From: Tragulus kanchil | Lineage: Eukaryota; Chordata; Mammalia; Artiodactyla; Tragulidae | Length of the DNA stretch: 64,000 nucleotides | NCBI GenBank assembly: GCA_022376925.1 | Contig: JAIOJX010000002.1 | Coordinates: forward strand, 43,987,501-44,051,500 | Direction of reading: 5' to 3' | In this document: positions 22,535 to 34,045 of the stretch, piece after piece | Layout: every line of letters starts with the position of its first letter | How positions within the stretch are numbered: the stretch's first letter is position 1 | Notes under the pieces: model-generated | What the model saw: only the letters and a program-made list of their open reading frames with translations | The model's database searches: none | What the model was told of the DNA's origin: nothing | Program-made: the position numbers and the translations under genes

Positions 22535-23649
22535 ACAGTAGGGGATCAGAAGGCAAAATACAGAGAAAAGAGCCAAACAGCACTTCCCAGGCCATAAGCA
22601 GCTCAAAAACCTCAGCCAGGACCACAGGGCGAGGGTGGGGAGGCAAGAGAAGTGGCTAGCAGATTTTGGCCTGCAGCAGAGAGTGGGTCTAGGGAAGGAG
22701 GCTCAGACAAGCATCCCAAGGAAAGGTAGGGTGGCTGGCAGCTGTAAGGATGTGCTTAGAGGGCTACTTTGACACAACTGCAGAAATAGACAAGGCTACC
22801 ACTGCTAAAGCTAAAGGTACCTGAGGCAGCAAACAAAACACCAACAATGTGTTCCCAACCCCAGAGGTTACAGCTACCACCAGGTCATGAGCAGACATAT
22901 GCTACTGCCTGTGTCTTGCTGAGAGCCTAAACAGCTGAGCTATTTAAAAGCTCAAGAATAGGGGCCTTTTCCTCTGGGAAAATTCATGACCCACCTCAGA
23001 CCATAACAACATTCAACAGGTCACTATTGCCACAGACACTCCCACAGACAACCCGTAGGTGGTTGCCATATCCTCCCCTCTACTGAACCCAAGAGAGCAA
23101 GTGAGCCCTAAGCAGCCTCAGGCTTAATACTCTCATGTCCAAGTGGAAACTGATGGTAAACTCGATGGGCAACTGTGAACATTAGGAGCAACTGTAAGCT
23201 AGAACAAGGCCAAATCTGACTGAACTAACACCACACTGCCCACAACAGGTCCAGAGACCTTCCTATAATATTAGAGGACTTTGGTGTAAGCCTTGCTGGA
23301 TGTTCAGAACTGCAGAATATCACCTTCACCAAGAGTATTGGGAACTTGTCTTTTGCACTGTGAGACTTGTGAGGTATTGGAGCTTCAATAAACATTGAAC
23401 CTGAATTCCTGAGGTGAGAAATCAAGACCAAGACTTTGAACCACCAGAGAACTCCTGACCCCAGGGAGTATGGAATAGCCCTCCCAAACTCTTCCATCTC
23501 AACACCAAAAAAAGTCACCCGAAAGACAGCAAAAACCAGTGAACAGATACCCAACAACAATCCATTGACAAAATAGAACACAATGCTGCACATAAGCAGA
23601 CAGGCCGTATAAAGCCATACCAAATGCATAAACACCCCCACACTTACTA
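22535..23649 (+). mobile_element. L1-B 5'UTR (copy 2, continuing)
   Basis: Repeats the 21425 leader, then continues through 23160-23640 up to ORF1. It includes AACAATCCATTGACAAAATA and GCACATAAGCAGACAGG, as in other L1 leaders of this type. Confidence 0.65.
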
Positions 23650-24443
23650 TTGGACATGCTGCTTCCCTTCAGAGAAATAAGACTCAACTCCATTGACCAG
23701 AACATGGGCACAAGAGCCTCCAGACAGGAAACAATCAAAGGATACCAGGCCAAACAGCAAATAGGTAAACTACCTGGAAAAGAATTAAGAGTGATAACAG
23801 TAAAGACGTTCCAAAACCTTAAAAGCAGAACGGAGAAAATGCAAGAATCAATTGACGCACTTAACAAGGAGCTAGAAAAAATAAAGAATAAACAAACAGA
23901 GTTGAATGATGTAATTACTGAAATTAGCAATACTTTAGAAGTGTGATGACTGAGGCAGAAGAACAGATAAGTGAACTGTAAGACAGAAAGGTCAAGGGCT
24001 TCCCTAGTGGCTCAGTGGTAAAGAATTCATGTGCCAATGCATGAGGCACAGTTTAATTCCCTGATCCAGAAAAATACCACATACTTCAGAGCGGCTAAGC
24101 CTGTGTACCACAACTAAAAAGACCAAGCACAGCTAGATAAATAGATAAATAAAATTATTTACAAAATAACATAAAATGGTGGAAATAACTGCTAAAGAGC
24201 AGAATAAAGAAAAAAGAATGAGAAGAACTGAAGATAGCCTGAGAAATATCTGGGACAATAGTAAATACACCAACATTAGAATTATAGGGATTCCAGAGAA
24301 AGAAGAGAAAAAGAAAGGGTCTGAGAAAAATTTTGAAGAGATTATAGTCAAAAAATTCCCCAACATGAGAAAGAAAGTAGTTAATAAATTCCAAGAAATG
24401 CAGACAGTACCATATAGGATGAACCCCAGGAGAAACGTGTTGA
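23650..24443 (+). pseudogene. L1-B ORF1 remnant (copy 1)
   Basis: ATG at 23650. The frame to 23946 contains the coiled-coil part (TEKMQESIDALNKELEKIKN) and stops at TGA 23944. A SINE (23996-24160) splits the gene. The rest (24176-24440) holds WDNSKYTNIRIIGIPEKEE, the RRM region. Truncated at the duplication junction. The minus-strand frames over this region (23225-23930, 24133-25069) are antisense shadows. Confidence 0.85.
23996..24160 (+). mobile_element. CHR-type SINE in L1-B ORF1 (copy 1)
   Basis: Starts GGGCTTCCCTAGTGGCTCAG, with a tRNA-like head, then CGGCTAAGCCTGTGTACCAC (CHR body) and a (GATAAATA)n-like tail. It is a shortened body compared with the full SINE at 14939. No clear target-site duplication seen. 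Confidence 0.8.
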
Positions 24444-24788
24444 AAATGACTGCAGAATATCACCTTCACCAAGAGTATTGGGAACTTGTCTTTTGCACTG
24501 TGAGACTTGTGAGGTATTGGAGCTTCAATAAACATTGAACCTGAATTCCTGAGGTGAGAAATCAAGACCAAGACTTTGAACCACCAGAGAACTCCTGACC
24601 CCAGGGAGTATGGAATAGCCCTCCCAAACTCTTCCATCTCAACACCAAAAAAAGTCACCCGAAGACAGCAAAAACCAGTGAACAGATACCCAACAACAAT
24701 CCATTGACAAAATAGAACACAATGCTGCACATAAGCAGACAGGCCGTATAAAGCCATACCAAATGCATAAACACCCCCACACTTACTA

Positions 24789-25755
24789 TTGGACATGCTG
24801 CTTCCCTTCAGAGAAATAAGACTCAACTCCATTGACCAGAACATGGGCACAAGAGCCTCCAGACAGGAAACAATCAAAGGATACCAGGCCAAACAGCAAA
24901 TAGGTAAACTACCTGGAAAAGAATTAAGAGTGATAACAGTAAAGACGTTCCAAAACCTTAAAAGCAGAACGGAGAAAATGCAAGAATCAATTGACGCACT
25001 TAACAAGGAGCTAGAAAAAATAAAGAATAAACAAACAGAGTTGAATGATGTAATTACTGAAATTAGCAATACTTTAGAAGTGTGATGACTGAGGCAGAAG
25101 AACAGATAAGTGAACTGTAAGACAGAAAGGTCAAGGGCTTCCCTAGTGGCTCAGTGGTAAAGAATTCATGTGCCAATGCATGAGGCACAGTTTAATTCCC
25201 TGATCCAGAAAAATACCACATACTTCAGAGCGGCTAAGCCTGTGTACCACAACTAAAAAGACCAAGCACAGCTAGATAAATAGATAAATAAAATTATTTA
25301 CAAAATAACATAAAATGGTGGAAATAACTGCTAAAGAGCAGAATAAAGAAAAAAGAATGAGAAGAACTGAAGATAGCCTGAGAAATATCTGGGACAATAG
25401 TAAATACACCAACATTAGAATTATAGGGATTCCAGAGAAAGAAGAGAAAAAGAAAGGGTCTGAGAAAAATTTTGAAGAGATTATAGTCAAAAAATTCCCC
25501 AACATGAGAAAGAAAGTAGTTAATAAATTCCAAGAAATGCAGACAGTACCATATAGGATGAACCCCAGGAGAAACGTGTTGAGACACATATTAAACAAGC
25601 TAACAGAAATTAAACACAAAGAATACTAAAAACAACAAGGGAAAAGCAACAAGTAACATACAAAAAACAACCCATATGATTAAGAGCTAATCTTTCAGCA
25701 GAAACTCTACAGGTAAGAGGAGAATGGCAGGATATATTTAAAGTACTGGGGTGGG
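24789..25755 (+). pseudogene. L1-B ORF1 remnant (copy 2, continuing)
   Basis: Same as 23650-24443, including the stop and the SINE. It continues past the junction through ACACATATTAAACAAGCTAA and GCAGAAACTCTACAGGTAAG into the C-terminal domain (family QARREWQDIFKVL region). A second, younger SINE interrupts it at 25752; ORF1 resumes at 26088. Confidence 0.85.
25135..25299 (+). mobile_element. CHR-type SINE (copy 2)
   Basis: Duplicate of 23996-24160 at offset 1139. Confidence 0.85.
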
Positions 25756-26087
25756 GGGCTTCCCCTGGTGGTCCAGTGGGTAAGGACACTGCCTTGCAGT
25801 GCAAGGGGCGCCGGTTCGATCCCTGGCCTGGGAAGATCCCATGTGCCGCGGAGCGGCTGGACCCATGTGTCCAATCACCGAGCCGGAACCCTGGAGTGCA
25901 TGCGCCCAGAGCCGGCGCTCTGCAGCGACAGATGCCACCGCGATGGGAGGCCCACAGGAGCCAAAGAACAAAGACGGATGAAAATAGAGAAATGAAAGAC
26001 CAATAGAAGTGGCCCGCCTGCTCCCCTCCCTCCCCAACCCAACCCCCGCCCAAAATAAATAAATAAATAAATCTTTAAAAAAAAAAA
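25752..26087 (+). mobile_element. Young CpG-rich CHR-type SINE with target-site duplication
   Basis: Full SINE: head GGTGGTCCAGTGGGTAAGGA, internal box B-like GGTTCGATCCCTGG at 25812, CpG-rich body (GTGCCGCGGAGCGGCTGG near 25842), tail motif AATGAAAGACCAATAGAAG and (AAAT)n plus poly-A. A 12-bp direct repeat AAAGTACTGGGG (25740-25751 and 26088-26099) flanks it. Many CpGs are intact and the poly-A tail is pure, so it inserted late. It sits in L1-B ORF1. Plus- and minus-strand frames here (25610-26147) are SINE-derived. Confidence 0.92.
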
Positions 26088-26300
26088 AAAGTACTGGGGG
26101 GAATAAAAAGCTACAACCAATAATACTCTATGGGACAAAGATCTCATTCAAAGTTGTTAGAGAAATCAAAAGCTTTACAGACAAGCAAAAGCTAAAAGAA
26201 TTTAGCACCACAAAATGAGCTTTACAACACATGTTTAAGGAGCTGATATAGACAGGAAACACAAGAGAAGGAAAAGACCTACAAAAATAAACCCAAAACA
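26088..26300 (+). pseudogene. L1-B ORF1 C-terminal end and inter-ORF spacer
   Basis: ORF1 resumes after the SINE (ATCTCATTCAAAGTTGTTAG, GACAAGCAAAAGCTAAAAG) and ends near 26250. A short inter-ORF spacer (ACACAAGAGAAGGAAAAGAC) follows before ORF2. Confidence 0.8.
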
Positions 26301-28360
26301 ATGAAGAAAATGCCAATAGGAGCATACATATCAATAATTATTTTAAATGTGCGTGGATTAAATGCTCCATCCAAGACACAGACAGGCTGAATGGATTAAA
26401 AAAGCAATACCCATACATATGCTGTTTATAAGGAACCCACTTCAGACACAGAGACAAATACAGACTGAAAGTAATAGGATGGAGAAAGATACTCCATGCA
26501 AATGGAAATGGAAAGAAAGCTGAAATGGCAATTGCCAATTCAAAGTAGATTTAAAATAAAGAATATTACAAGAGATAAAGAATAATACTACTGATCAAGG
26601 GATCAATCCAAGACAAAGGCATAGGAATTTTAAATAGTTATGCATGCAAAATAGGAGCACCTCAATATATAAGACAGACACAAGACACAAAAGGGGAAAC
26701 TGACAGTAACACAATAGTAGGGAATTTAGCACCCAACTTATACCAATGGACAGATCATCAAAAGAGAAAATGAATAAGGAAAAACAAGCCTTAAATGAAA
26801 CATTAGACCAAATGGACCTAATGAACATCTTCAGGACTGTCCATCAAAATGCCAAAGAATACACTTTCTTTTCAAGTACACATGGAGCATTCTCCAAGAT
26901 AAACCATGCCATGGGTTACAAATCAAACCTCAATAAATTTAACAAAATTGAAATCATATCAAGCATGTTTTCTGACCATAACACCATGAGACTAAGAAAA
27001 AGAACTGTAAAAAACACAAGGAGATTAAGCAATACATACCTAGGCAATAAACAAGTTATTGAAAAAATCAAAAGGGCAATCAAAAATTCTTAGAAACAAG
27101 TGACAACAAAAGCACAATGATCTCAAACTTATGGGATGCAGCAAAAGCAGCTCGAAGAGGGGCATTTATAGTAATACAATTTAACCTAAAGAAGCAAGAA
27201 AATTATTGAATGCAAAACCTAACTCTATTCCTAAAGCAGCTGGAAAAAACAAAAATGCTCCAAAGTTAGTAGATGGAAAGATATCATAGAAATCATAGCA
27301 GCAATTAATAAAAAAAGAAATGAAGGAAGCAATGGTAAAATTAATAAAACTAAAAGATGGTTCTTTGCAAAGATAAAATAGGCAAGCTGTTAGCTAGATT
27401 CATCAGGAAAAAAGAAAGAATCAAGTCAACCAAATTTGAAATGAAAAAGGAGAGGTTACAACACAAAAGGCAGAAAAAAAAAGGATTTTAAAGACACTAT
27501 TACAAAAAATTATATGCTGATAAAATGGACAATCTAGAGAAAATGGACAAATTCTTAGAAAAGTTCAACCTTTCAAGACTGAATTATGAACAAGCTAGTT
27601 ACAATTGTTGAAATTGATACTGTGATTTAAAAAAAAGTCTCCTAAAAAAAACATAAACCCAGGGCCACAAGTGAATTCTATTAAGCATAGAGAAAATATA
27701 ATGCTTATATTTATGAAAAATTTCCAAAAGATTGGAGAGAAAGGAACAGTTCCAAACTCATTCTATGAAGCCACTATCACCCTAACACCAAAACCAAAGA
27801 CATTGCACAGAGAAGAAAATTGTATGCCAATATCACTAAGAAAATTTTCAACAAAATTCAATAGACAAAATTCAACCATTAAATGGTCACACACCATGAT
27901 CAAATCGAGTTTATCCCAGGGGTGCAAGGATTTTTTCTGTGTATGCAAATCAATCAATGTGATACACAATATCAACAAAATTGAAAGATGAAAACCATAT
28001 GATAATCTCAATAGATGCAAAAGAAGTTTTTCACAAAATTCAACACCCATTTATGATAAAAGCTCTTTTAAAATGGGCATGGCAGAAAACTACCTTAACA
28101 TAATAAAGGCCATATATAACAAACCCACAGCAAACATTTTTCTCAACAGTGAGAAACTAAAAGCATTCTAAGATCAGAAACAAGACAATGGAATCCACTT
28201 GCCACTATTATTCGACATAGTTTTGGAAGTTGCAAAGGGCCCTATACCTTATGAATTATCTAGAAAACCAAGACTGTTGAAGGATCTGACAATATAAGAG
28301 TTCTTATGGAGATAATGAGAAAAAATATTTGAGAAAAGAGCTGTTCTGAAAAATCTTGTA
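26301..28360 (+). pseudogene. L1-B ORF2 remnant (endonuclease and RT start; includes the duplicated junction)
   Basis: ORF2 begins near 26301. The endonuclease region is recognisable: GAACCCACTTCAGACACAG near 26432, and a frame at 26746-27093 with MDLMNIFRTVHQNAKEYTFFSS and the conserved SDHN block, including the catalytic His. Farther on, 27671-27991 holds PNSFYEATITLTPKPKTL from the start of the RT domain. Many indels and stops break it, and no FADD block is visible before the element ends near 28360. The original enzyme nicks DNA and primes reverse transcription; this copy cannot. Confidence 0.85.
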
Positions 28361-28576
28361 TGTGCCTGTGCACTCAGTCACATCCAAATCTTTGTGACCC
28401 TAGGAACTGTAGCCCTCCAGGTTCTTCTGTCTGCGGACTTCTCCAGGCAAGAATACTGGCATGGGTTGCCATTTCCTTCTCCCTGGGATCTTCTCTATCC
28501 AGTAACTGAACTGATTATCTCTGGGTCCTCTGCATTGGCAGGGAGATTCTTTACCACTAGTGCCACCTAGGAAGCC
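28361..28576 (-). mobile_element. Bov-tA-type SINE, antisense (copy 1)
   Basis: Nearly full SINE: GTGCACTCAGTCACATCCAA, CAGGCAAGAATACTGGCATG, GGGTTGCCATTTCCTTCTCC, ending TTACCACTAGTGCCACCTAG. It marks the 3' break of L1-B. Confidence 0.9.
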
Positions 28577-28710
28577 AAGTCAGATGTGCCCAAATAGTGA
28601 CTTTTTTTTTTACACTTTGCTTTTTCTTCTGCTTATAACATCCTTCTTCTTACTATTTTCCCTTACTCATTATTCCTGGATTTTTGCAGCTCAAACTTCT
28701 TTTCATAAAA

Positions 28711-29480
28711 ACAAGCTAGTTACAATTGTTGAAATTGATACTGTGATTTAAAAAAAAGTCTCCTAAAAAAAACATAAACCCAGGGCCACAAGTGAATTCT
28801 ATTAAGCATAGAGAAAATATAATGCTTATATTTATGAAAAATTTCCAAAAGATTGGAGAGAAAGGAACAGTTCCAAACTCATTCTATGAAGCCACTATCA
28901 CCCTAACACCAAAACCAAAGACATTGCACAGAGAAGAAAATTGTATGCCAATATCACTAAGAAAATTTTCAACAAAATTCAATAGACAAAATTCAACCAT
29001 TAAATGGTCACACACCATGATCAAATCGAGTTTATCCCAGGGGTGCAAGGATTTTTTCTGTGTATGCAAATCAATCAATGTGATACACAATATCAACAAA
29101 ATTGAAAGATGAAAACCATATGATAATCTCAATAGATGCAAAAGAAGTTTTTCACAAAATTCAACACCCATTTATGATAAAAGCTCTTTTAAAATGGGCA
29201 TGGCAGAAAACTACCTTAACATAATAAAGGCCATATATAACAAACCCACAGCAAACATTTTTCTCAACAGTGAGAAACTAAAAGCATTCTAAGATCAGAA
29301 ACAAGACAATGGAATCCACTTGCCACTATTATTCGACATAGTTTTGGAAGTTGCAAAGGGCCCTATACCTTATGAATTATCTAGAAAACCAAGACTGTTG
29401 AAGGATCTGACAATATAAGAGTTCTTATGGAGATAATGAGAAAAAATATTTGAGAAAAGAGCTGTTCTGAAAAATCTTGT
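28711..29480 (+). pseudogene. L1-B ORF2 RT fragment (copy 2)
   Basis: Duplicate of 27590-28360, including the open frame at 28792-29112 and its minus-strand shadow. Not a separate L1. Confidence 0.88.
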
Positions 29481-29481
29481 A

Positions 29482-29697
29482 TGTGCCTGTGCACTCAGTC
29501 ACATCCAAATCTTTGTGACCCTAGGAACTGTAGCCCTCCAGGTTCTTCTGTCTGCGGACTTCTCCAGGCAAGAATACTGGCATGGGTTGCCATTTCCTTC
29601 TCCCTGGGATCTTCTCTATCCAGTAACTGAACTGATTATCTCTGGGTCCTCTGCATTGGCAGGGAGATTCTTTACCACTAGTGCCACCTAGGAAGCC
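29482..29697 (-). mobile_element. Bov-tA-type SINE, antisense (copy 2)
   Basis: Duplicate of 28361-28576 at offset 1121. Its last ~28 bases also start duplication 10 and so recur at 30784. Confidence 0.9.
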
Positions 29698-30612
29698 AAG
29701 TCAGATGTGCCCAAATAGTGACTCACAGAAGTTTTTAAAATTATTTCTTTGATTTTTACATCTTTGCTTTTTCTTCTGCTTATAACATCCTTCTTCTTAC
29801 TATTTTCCCTTACTCATTATTCCTGGATTTTTGAAATGCAGCTCAAAAGTTCTTTTCCTTTCTCTTCTTTCCCTCAGCTTCTGCCCTACATAGCACATTG
29901 TCACAACACTCATGACATTTCTTTGTAACTATTTGTTCTCTTGCCTTTTCAGTCTTTTTTCCCTGGTGATGCACACTTAGCAAACTGGCATTTTTCCACA
30001 TTCTTTTATCTAACAGGTTTTGGAGGAAGGTATGTAGTAGGTAAATGCTGCCTAATGAATCAATTGTTAATCTTACTTTTAATCAATTTTCAGTTATTAT
30101 TAATCTAATTTTGAATTTACAGTTGCTTCACTATGATATTTGCATATAGCCTTGGCAAACAATATTGAAAATTACTTCCATATGCTATGTCCAGCTCAAG
30201 AATAACCCCTCTGATTTCAAAATATCTATATAGCACAAAATAAAAGTTCAGTGGTGATGTATGGCAAGTGATCAGAACATCTTAATTCGTTTCAACAGCT
30301 CAGCACAGAAGAAAGTAGTTAGCCTAGCCATCTAAATTTACTGACCAATCTCTTCTTTCCTCTTTTCCAATAAAAACTTATTTCTTGTCAAGACACTGCA
30401 GTTCCAGGACAAAAAGAGAAAAAACAACAAACACTCTTCTCTTCTTTCTTTATTTAGCTAGCAACTGTGCTTATTACTTAGTTCTCCTTAGCCCAGTCAG
30501 TGAGAAATGTTCCCAAAGATCAGACTGATCTCAATTCATCCTTTGTGGTCCTTCTATCTTCCTGATGTCATTCCCAAACGTTTCTCCAGGTTGTTGTGTA
30601 TTGTTCACATCA
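29698..30612. other. Unassigned sequence
   Basis: T-rich, then mixed sequence with no element I can name and no coding frame with homology. Repeated at 30813-31727. Confidence 0.45.
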
Positions 30613-30783
30613 CTTATTCAGTGTTCAACAAATATTTATTCTCACTGTGCACAGACCTGGAAATATGAAGTGGACAAAATACCTACAGACCCTATCCTCA
30701 TAGAATGCACAATCTTGAGGGGAATTGTAGGCATACTTGGAAGAAATAGAGGGCAAAGACAAGGGCACTTTGCTTCATATTTG
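30613..30783 (-). mobile_element. L2 fragment, antisense (copy 1)
   Basis: GTTCAACAAATATTTATTCT followed by ATAGAATGCACAATCTTGAG follows the antisense 3' end of mammalian L2. The overlapping frame 30565-30867 has no homology of its own. Truncated by the duplication junction. Confidence 0.65.
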
Positions 30784-31727
30784 TCTTTACCACTAGTGCC
30801 ACCTAGGAAGCCAAGTCAGATGTGCCCAAATAGTGACTCACAGAAGTTTTTAAAATTATTTCTTTGATTTTTACATCTTTGCTTTTTCTTCTGCTTATAA
30901 CATCCTTCTTCTTACTATTTTCCCTTACTCATTATTCCTGGATTTTTGAAATGCAGCTCAAAAGTTCTTTTCCTTTCTCTTCTTTCCCTCAGCTTCTGCC
31001 CTACATAGCACATTGTCACAACACTCATGACATTTCTTTGTAACTATTTGTTCTCTTGCCTTTTCAGTCTTTTTTCCCTGGTGATGCACACTTAGCAAAC
31101 TGGCATTTTTCCACATTCTTTTATCTAACAGGTTTTGGAGGAAGGTATGTAGTAGGTAAATGCTGCCTAATGAATCAATTGTTAATCTTACTTTTAATCA
31201 ATTTTCAGTTATTATTAATCTAATTTTGAATTTACAGTTGCTTCACTATGATATTTGCATATAGCCTTGGCAAACAATATTGAAAATTACTTCCATATGC
31301 TATGTCCAGCTCAAGAATAACCCCTCTGATTTCAAAATATCTATATAGCACAAAATAAAAGTTCAGTGGTGATGTATGGCAAGTGATCAGAACATCTTAA
31401 TTCGTTTCAACAGCTCAGCACAGAAGAAAGTAGTTAGCCTAGCCATCTAAATTTACTGACCAATCTCTTCTTTCCTCTTTTCCAATAAAAACTTATTTCT
31501 TGTCAAGACACTGCAGTTCCAGGACAAAAAGAGAAAAAACAACAAACACTCTTCTCTTCTTTCTTTATTTAGCTAGCAACTGTGCTTATTACTTAGTTCT
31601 CCTTAGCCCAGTCAGTGAGAAATGTTCCCAAAGATCAGACTGATCTCAATTCATCCTTTGTGGTCCTTCTATCTTCCTGATGTCATTCCCAAACGTTTCT
31701 CCAGGTTGTTGTGTATTGTTCACATCA

Positions 31728-32340
31728 CTTATTCAGTGTTCAACAAATATTTATTCTCACTGTGCACAGACCTGGAAATATGAAGTGGACAAAATACCTA
31801 CAGACCCTATCCTCATAGAATGCACAATCTTGAGGGGAATTGTAGGCATACTTGGAAGAAATAGAGGGCAAAGACAAGGGCACTTTGCTTCATATTTGTC
31901 TGTCTGGGAAAGTTCTAGCATGTGAATAATAAATCCAAATGAGTTAGGGAAAGGGAAGGAATGAAATGATAGGTTTGGGAAGAAAATATAGTCAAAAGCA
32001 ACCAAATCTTGAAGGTTCAGAGGCAGATAGGATTTGATAAACTGAGGATAGTTGCATTGTTTTGAGCCCAGTTACAGTAACAAGAGTAGAGAAGTCCAAG
32101 AAGTCACCAGGTCAAAATACACTAAGCTTTATACATCAGATTAAGGGACTTGGTCTTGGCATTACAGCAAACATAGCACAGCATTTAAACTGGGCTTGAC
32201 AGTTCAAATTTTGTTTAAGAAAAATACTCTGGCCTTTCTCCAAAGAAAGGATTGGAGAGGGACAAAACTGAGGCAGAGAGAGCAGTGAAGAGCCTATAGC
32301 AATGACACAGATCAAAAGTTTTCATTTACTGAAGTTATGC
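31728..32340 (-). mobile_element. L2 fragment, antisense (copy 2, continuing)
   Basis: Repeats the 30613 fragment and continues through diverged L2. The block AATACTCTGGCCTTTCTCC near 32223 and GGCAGAGAGAGCAGTGAAGA near 32271 follow the antisense L2 pattern. Part recurs at 32926-33450. Confidence 0.6.
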
Positions 32341-33996
32341 TCGTAAAGATGGGAGAAATATATCAGGTAACAGATATTTTATCTATCAAACACACTGGAA
32401 CTATGAATAATTGGGAGTGAAGAATGAGAGAGAGGGTCTGGGGATGTTGCTCTGAACCCCAATAAAATTTCTCCTGTCTGGTTACCCCAGGCCCATCTAC
32501 TCTTTTTCACTACTGGGCTTCTGGAAACACCTCACAAGCTCTCCTCATTTGGTTTTATGCTGAATTCAATGCTTTCATTACAGTTATCTGTTTATGTAAA
32601 TATTGATAATTCTACCCTTAAAATCTTACAGAATATGATAAGGACTGTGGTTGTGTTTATTAGTTATGTTTATTTGCTCTCTAATAGGATACTTCAAAAC
32701 CTCTCTATGTGTTGGTCACTTCCTCTGTGAAGTCAGCACTCAGTCCTATGGCAGACATTCCCCGTAGCTTACTGCATTATGCATACCTCCTTCATTACAA
32801 CATTTGTTGCAATTGCCTGAATCCCCACTAGACTGTAAGGCATTAAGGGTTGATCTCTTTTATCTTTACAAGGACAGTGCCTACCAACGGAACATTGTTG
32901 CTTTTTCAATATATGTAAGCTGTATTAGAATGCACAATCTTGAGGGGAATTGTAGGCATACTTGGAAGAAATAGAGGGCAAAGACAAGGGCACTTTGCTT
33001 CATATTTGTCTGTCTGGGAAAGTTCTAGCATGTGAATAATAAATCCAAATGAGTTAGGGAAAGGGAAGGAATGAAATGATAGGTTTGGGAAGAAAATATA
33101 GTCAAAAGCAACCAAATCTTGAAGGTTCAGAGGCAGATAGGATTTGATAAACTGAGGATAGTTGCATTGTTTTGAGCCCAGTTACAGTAACAAGAGTAGA
33201 GAAGTCCAAGAAGTCACCAGGTCAAAATACACTAAGCTTTATACATCAGATTAAGGGACTTGGTCTTGGCATTACAGCAAACATAGCACAGCATTTAAAC
33301 TGGGCTTGACAGTTCAAATTTTGTTTAAGAAAAATACTCTGGCCTTTCTCCAAAGAAAGGATTGGAGAGGGACAAAACTGAGGCAGAGAGAGCAGTGAAG
33401 AGCCTATAGCAATGACACAGATCAAAAGTTTTCATTTACTGAAGTTATGCTCGTAAAGATGGGAGAAATATATCAGGTAACAGATATTTTATCTATCAAA
33501 CACACTGGAACTATGAATAATTGGGAGTGAAGAATGAGAGAGAGGGTCTGGGGATGTTGCTCTGAACCCCAATAAAATTTCTCCTGTCTGGTTACCCCAG
33601 GCCCATCTACTCTTTTTCACTACTGGGCTTCTGGAAACACCTCACAAGCTCTCCTCATTTGGTTTTATGCTGAATTCAATGCTTTCATTACAGTTATCTG
33701 TTTATGTAAATATTGATAATTCTACCCTTAAAATCTTACAGAATATGATAAGGACTGTGGTTGTGTTTATTAGTTATGTTTATTTGCTCTCTAATAGGAT
33801 ACTTCAAAACCTCTCTATGTGTTGGTCACTTCCTCTGTGAAGTCAGCACTCAGTCCTATGGCAGACATTCCCCGTAGCTTACTGCATTATGCATACCTCC
33901 TTCATTACAACATTTGTTGCAATTGCCTGAATCCCCACTAGACTGTAAGGCATTAAGGGTTGATCTCTTTTATCTTTACAAGGACAGTGCCTACCA
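31816..33996. repeat. Tandem duplication 11 (offset 1110)
   Basis: Copy 1 is 31816-32925 and copy 2 is 32926-~33996. The last ~40 bases of copy 1 (32887-32925) do not match copy 2. There copy 2 carries the expected L2 ending, so the noise is in copy 1. Confidence 0.97.
32690..32886 (+). mobile_element. L2 3' end, sense (copy 1)
   Basis: CCACTAGACTGTAAGGCATT near 32826 and AGGACAGTGCCTACCA near 32871 match the sense 3' end of L2. Confidence 0.75.
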
Positions 33997-34045
33997 GACA
34001 GCTGGAGAATACGGTGCAAATTTAATATGTATTCATTGACTTAAT
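33800..34045 (+). mobile_element. L2 3' end, sense (copy 2, complete)
   Basis: Same as 32690-32886, then the proper L2 ending (AATTTAATATGTATTCATTG near 34019), missing from copy 1. Confidence 0.75.

Larger units (their letters stand above)
20946..23158. repeat. Tandem duplication 7 (offset 1112 falling to 1110)
   Basis: Copy 1 is 20946-22057 and copy 2 is 22058-~23158. Copy 1 loses about 13 bases near 21975 (CTACTGACCAAACTGAGCC against CTACTGAACCCAAGAGAGCA in copy 2) and ends in a poly-A run (22051-22060). The first ~70 bases of copy 1 are also the end of duplication 6. Confidence 0.97.
23309..25582. repeat. Tandem duplication 8 (offset 1140 falling to 1139)
   Basis: Copy 1 is 23309-24448 and copy 2 is 24449-25582. 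One homopolymer difference (CCGAAAGACAG/CCGAAGACAG). At the junction copy 1 reads CGTGTTGAAAATGACTGCAG; copy 2 reads CGTGTTGAGACACATATTA, the normal L1 ORF1 sequence. Confidence 0.97.
27590..29853. repeat. Tandem duplication 9 (offset 1121)
   Basis: Copy 1 is 27590-28710 and copy 2 is 28711-~29853. Identical until about 28602. Copy 1 then loses ~30 bases (the 29724-29755 part of copy 2) and picks up errors: ATTTTTGCAGCTCAAACTTC against ATTTTTGAAATGCAGCTCAA. It then runs into copy 2 through CTTTTCATAAAAACAAGC. Confidence 0.97.
29669..31899. repeat. Tandem duplication 10 (offset 1115)
   Basis: Copy 1 is 29669-30783 and copy 2 is 30784-31899. I see no internal difference. Copy 1 reads CATATTTGTCTTTACCACTAG across the junction; copy 2 reads CATATTTGTCTGTCTGGG. 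The first ~185 bases are also in duplication 9, giving a three-copy segment. Confidence 0.97.

Noticed and set aside
24155..25069. 304-codon minus-strand frame, the longest in the window
   Set aside because: It is antisense to L1-B ORF1 and the SINE, and it crosses the artificial junction at 24448/24449. The translation is hydrophobic, low-information and unlike any family.
25752..26087. tRNA gene in the SINE heads (box B-like GGTTCGATCCC)
   Set aside because: The head is a tRNA-derived promoter of a SINE followed by a CHR body and poly-A; no mature tRNA fold was apparent.
25610..26147. Overlapping GC-richer frames that might be a small gene
   Set aside because: They lie in a SINE with a target-site duplication and poly-A tail.
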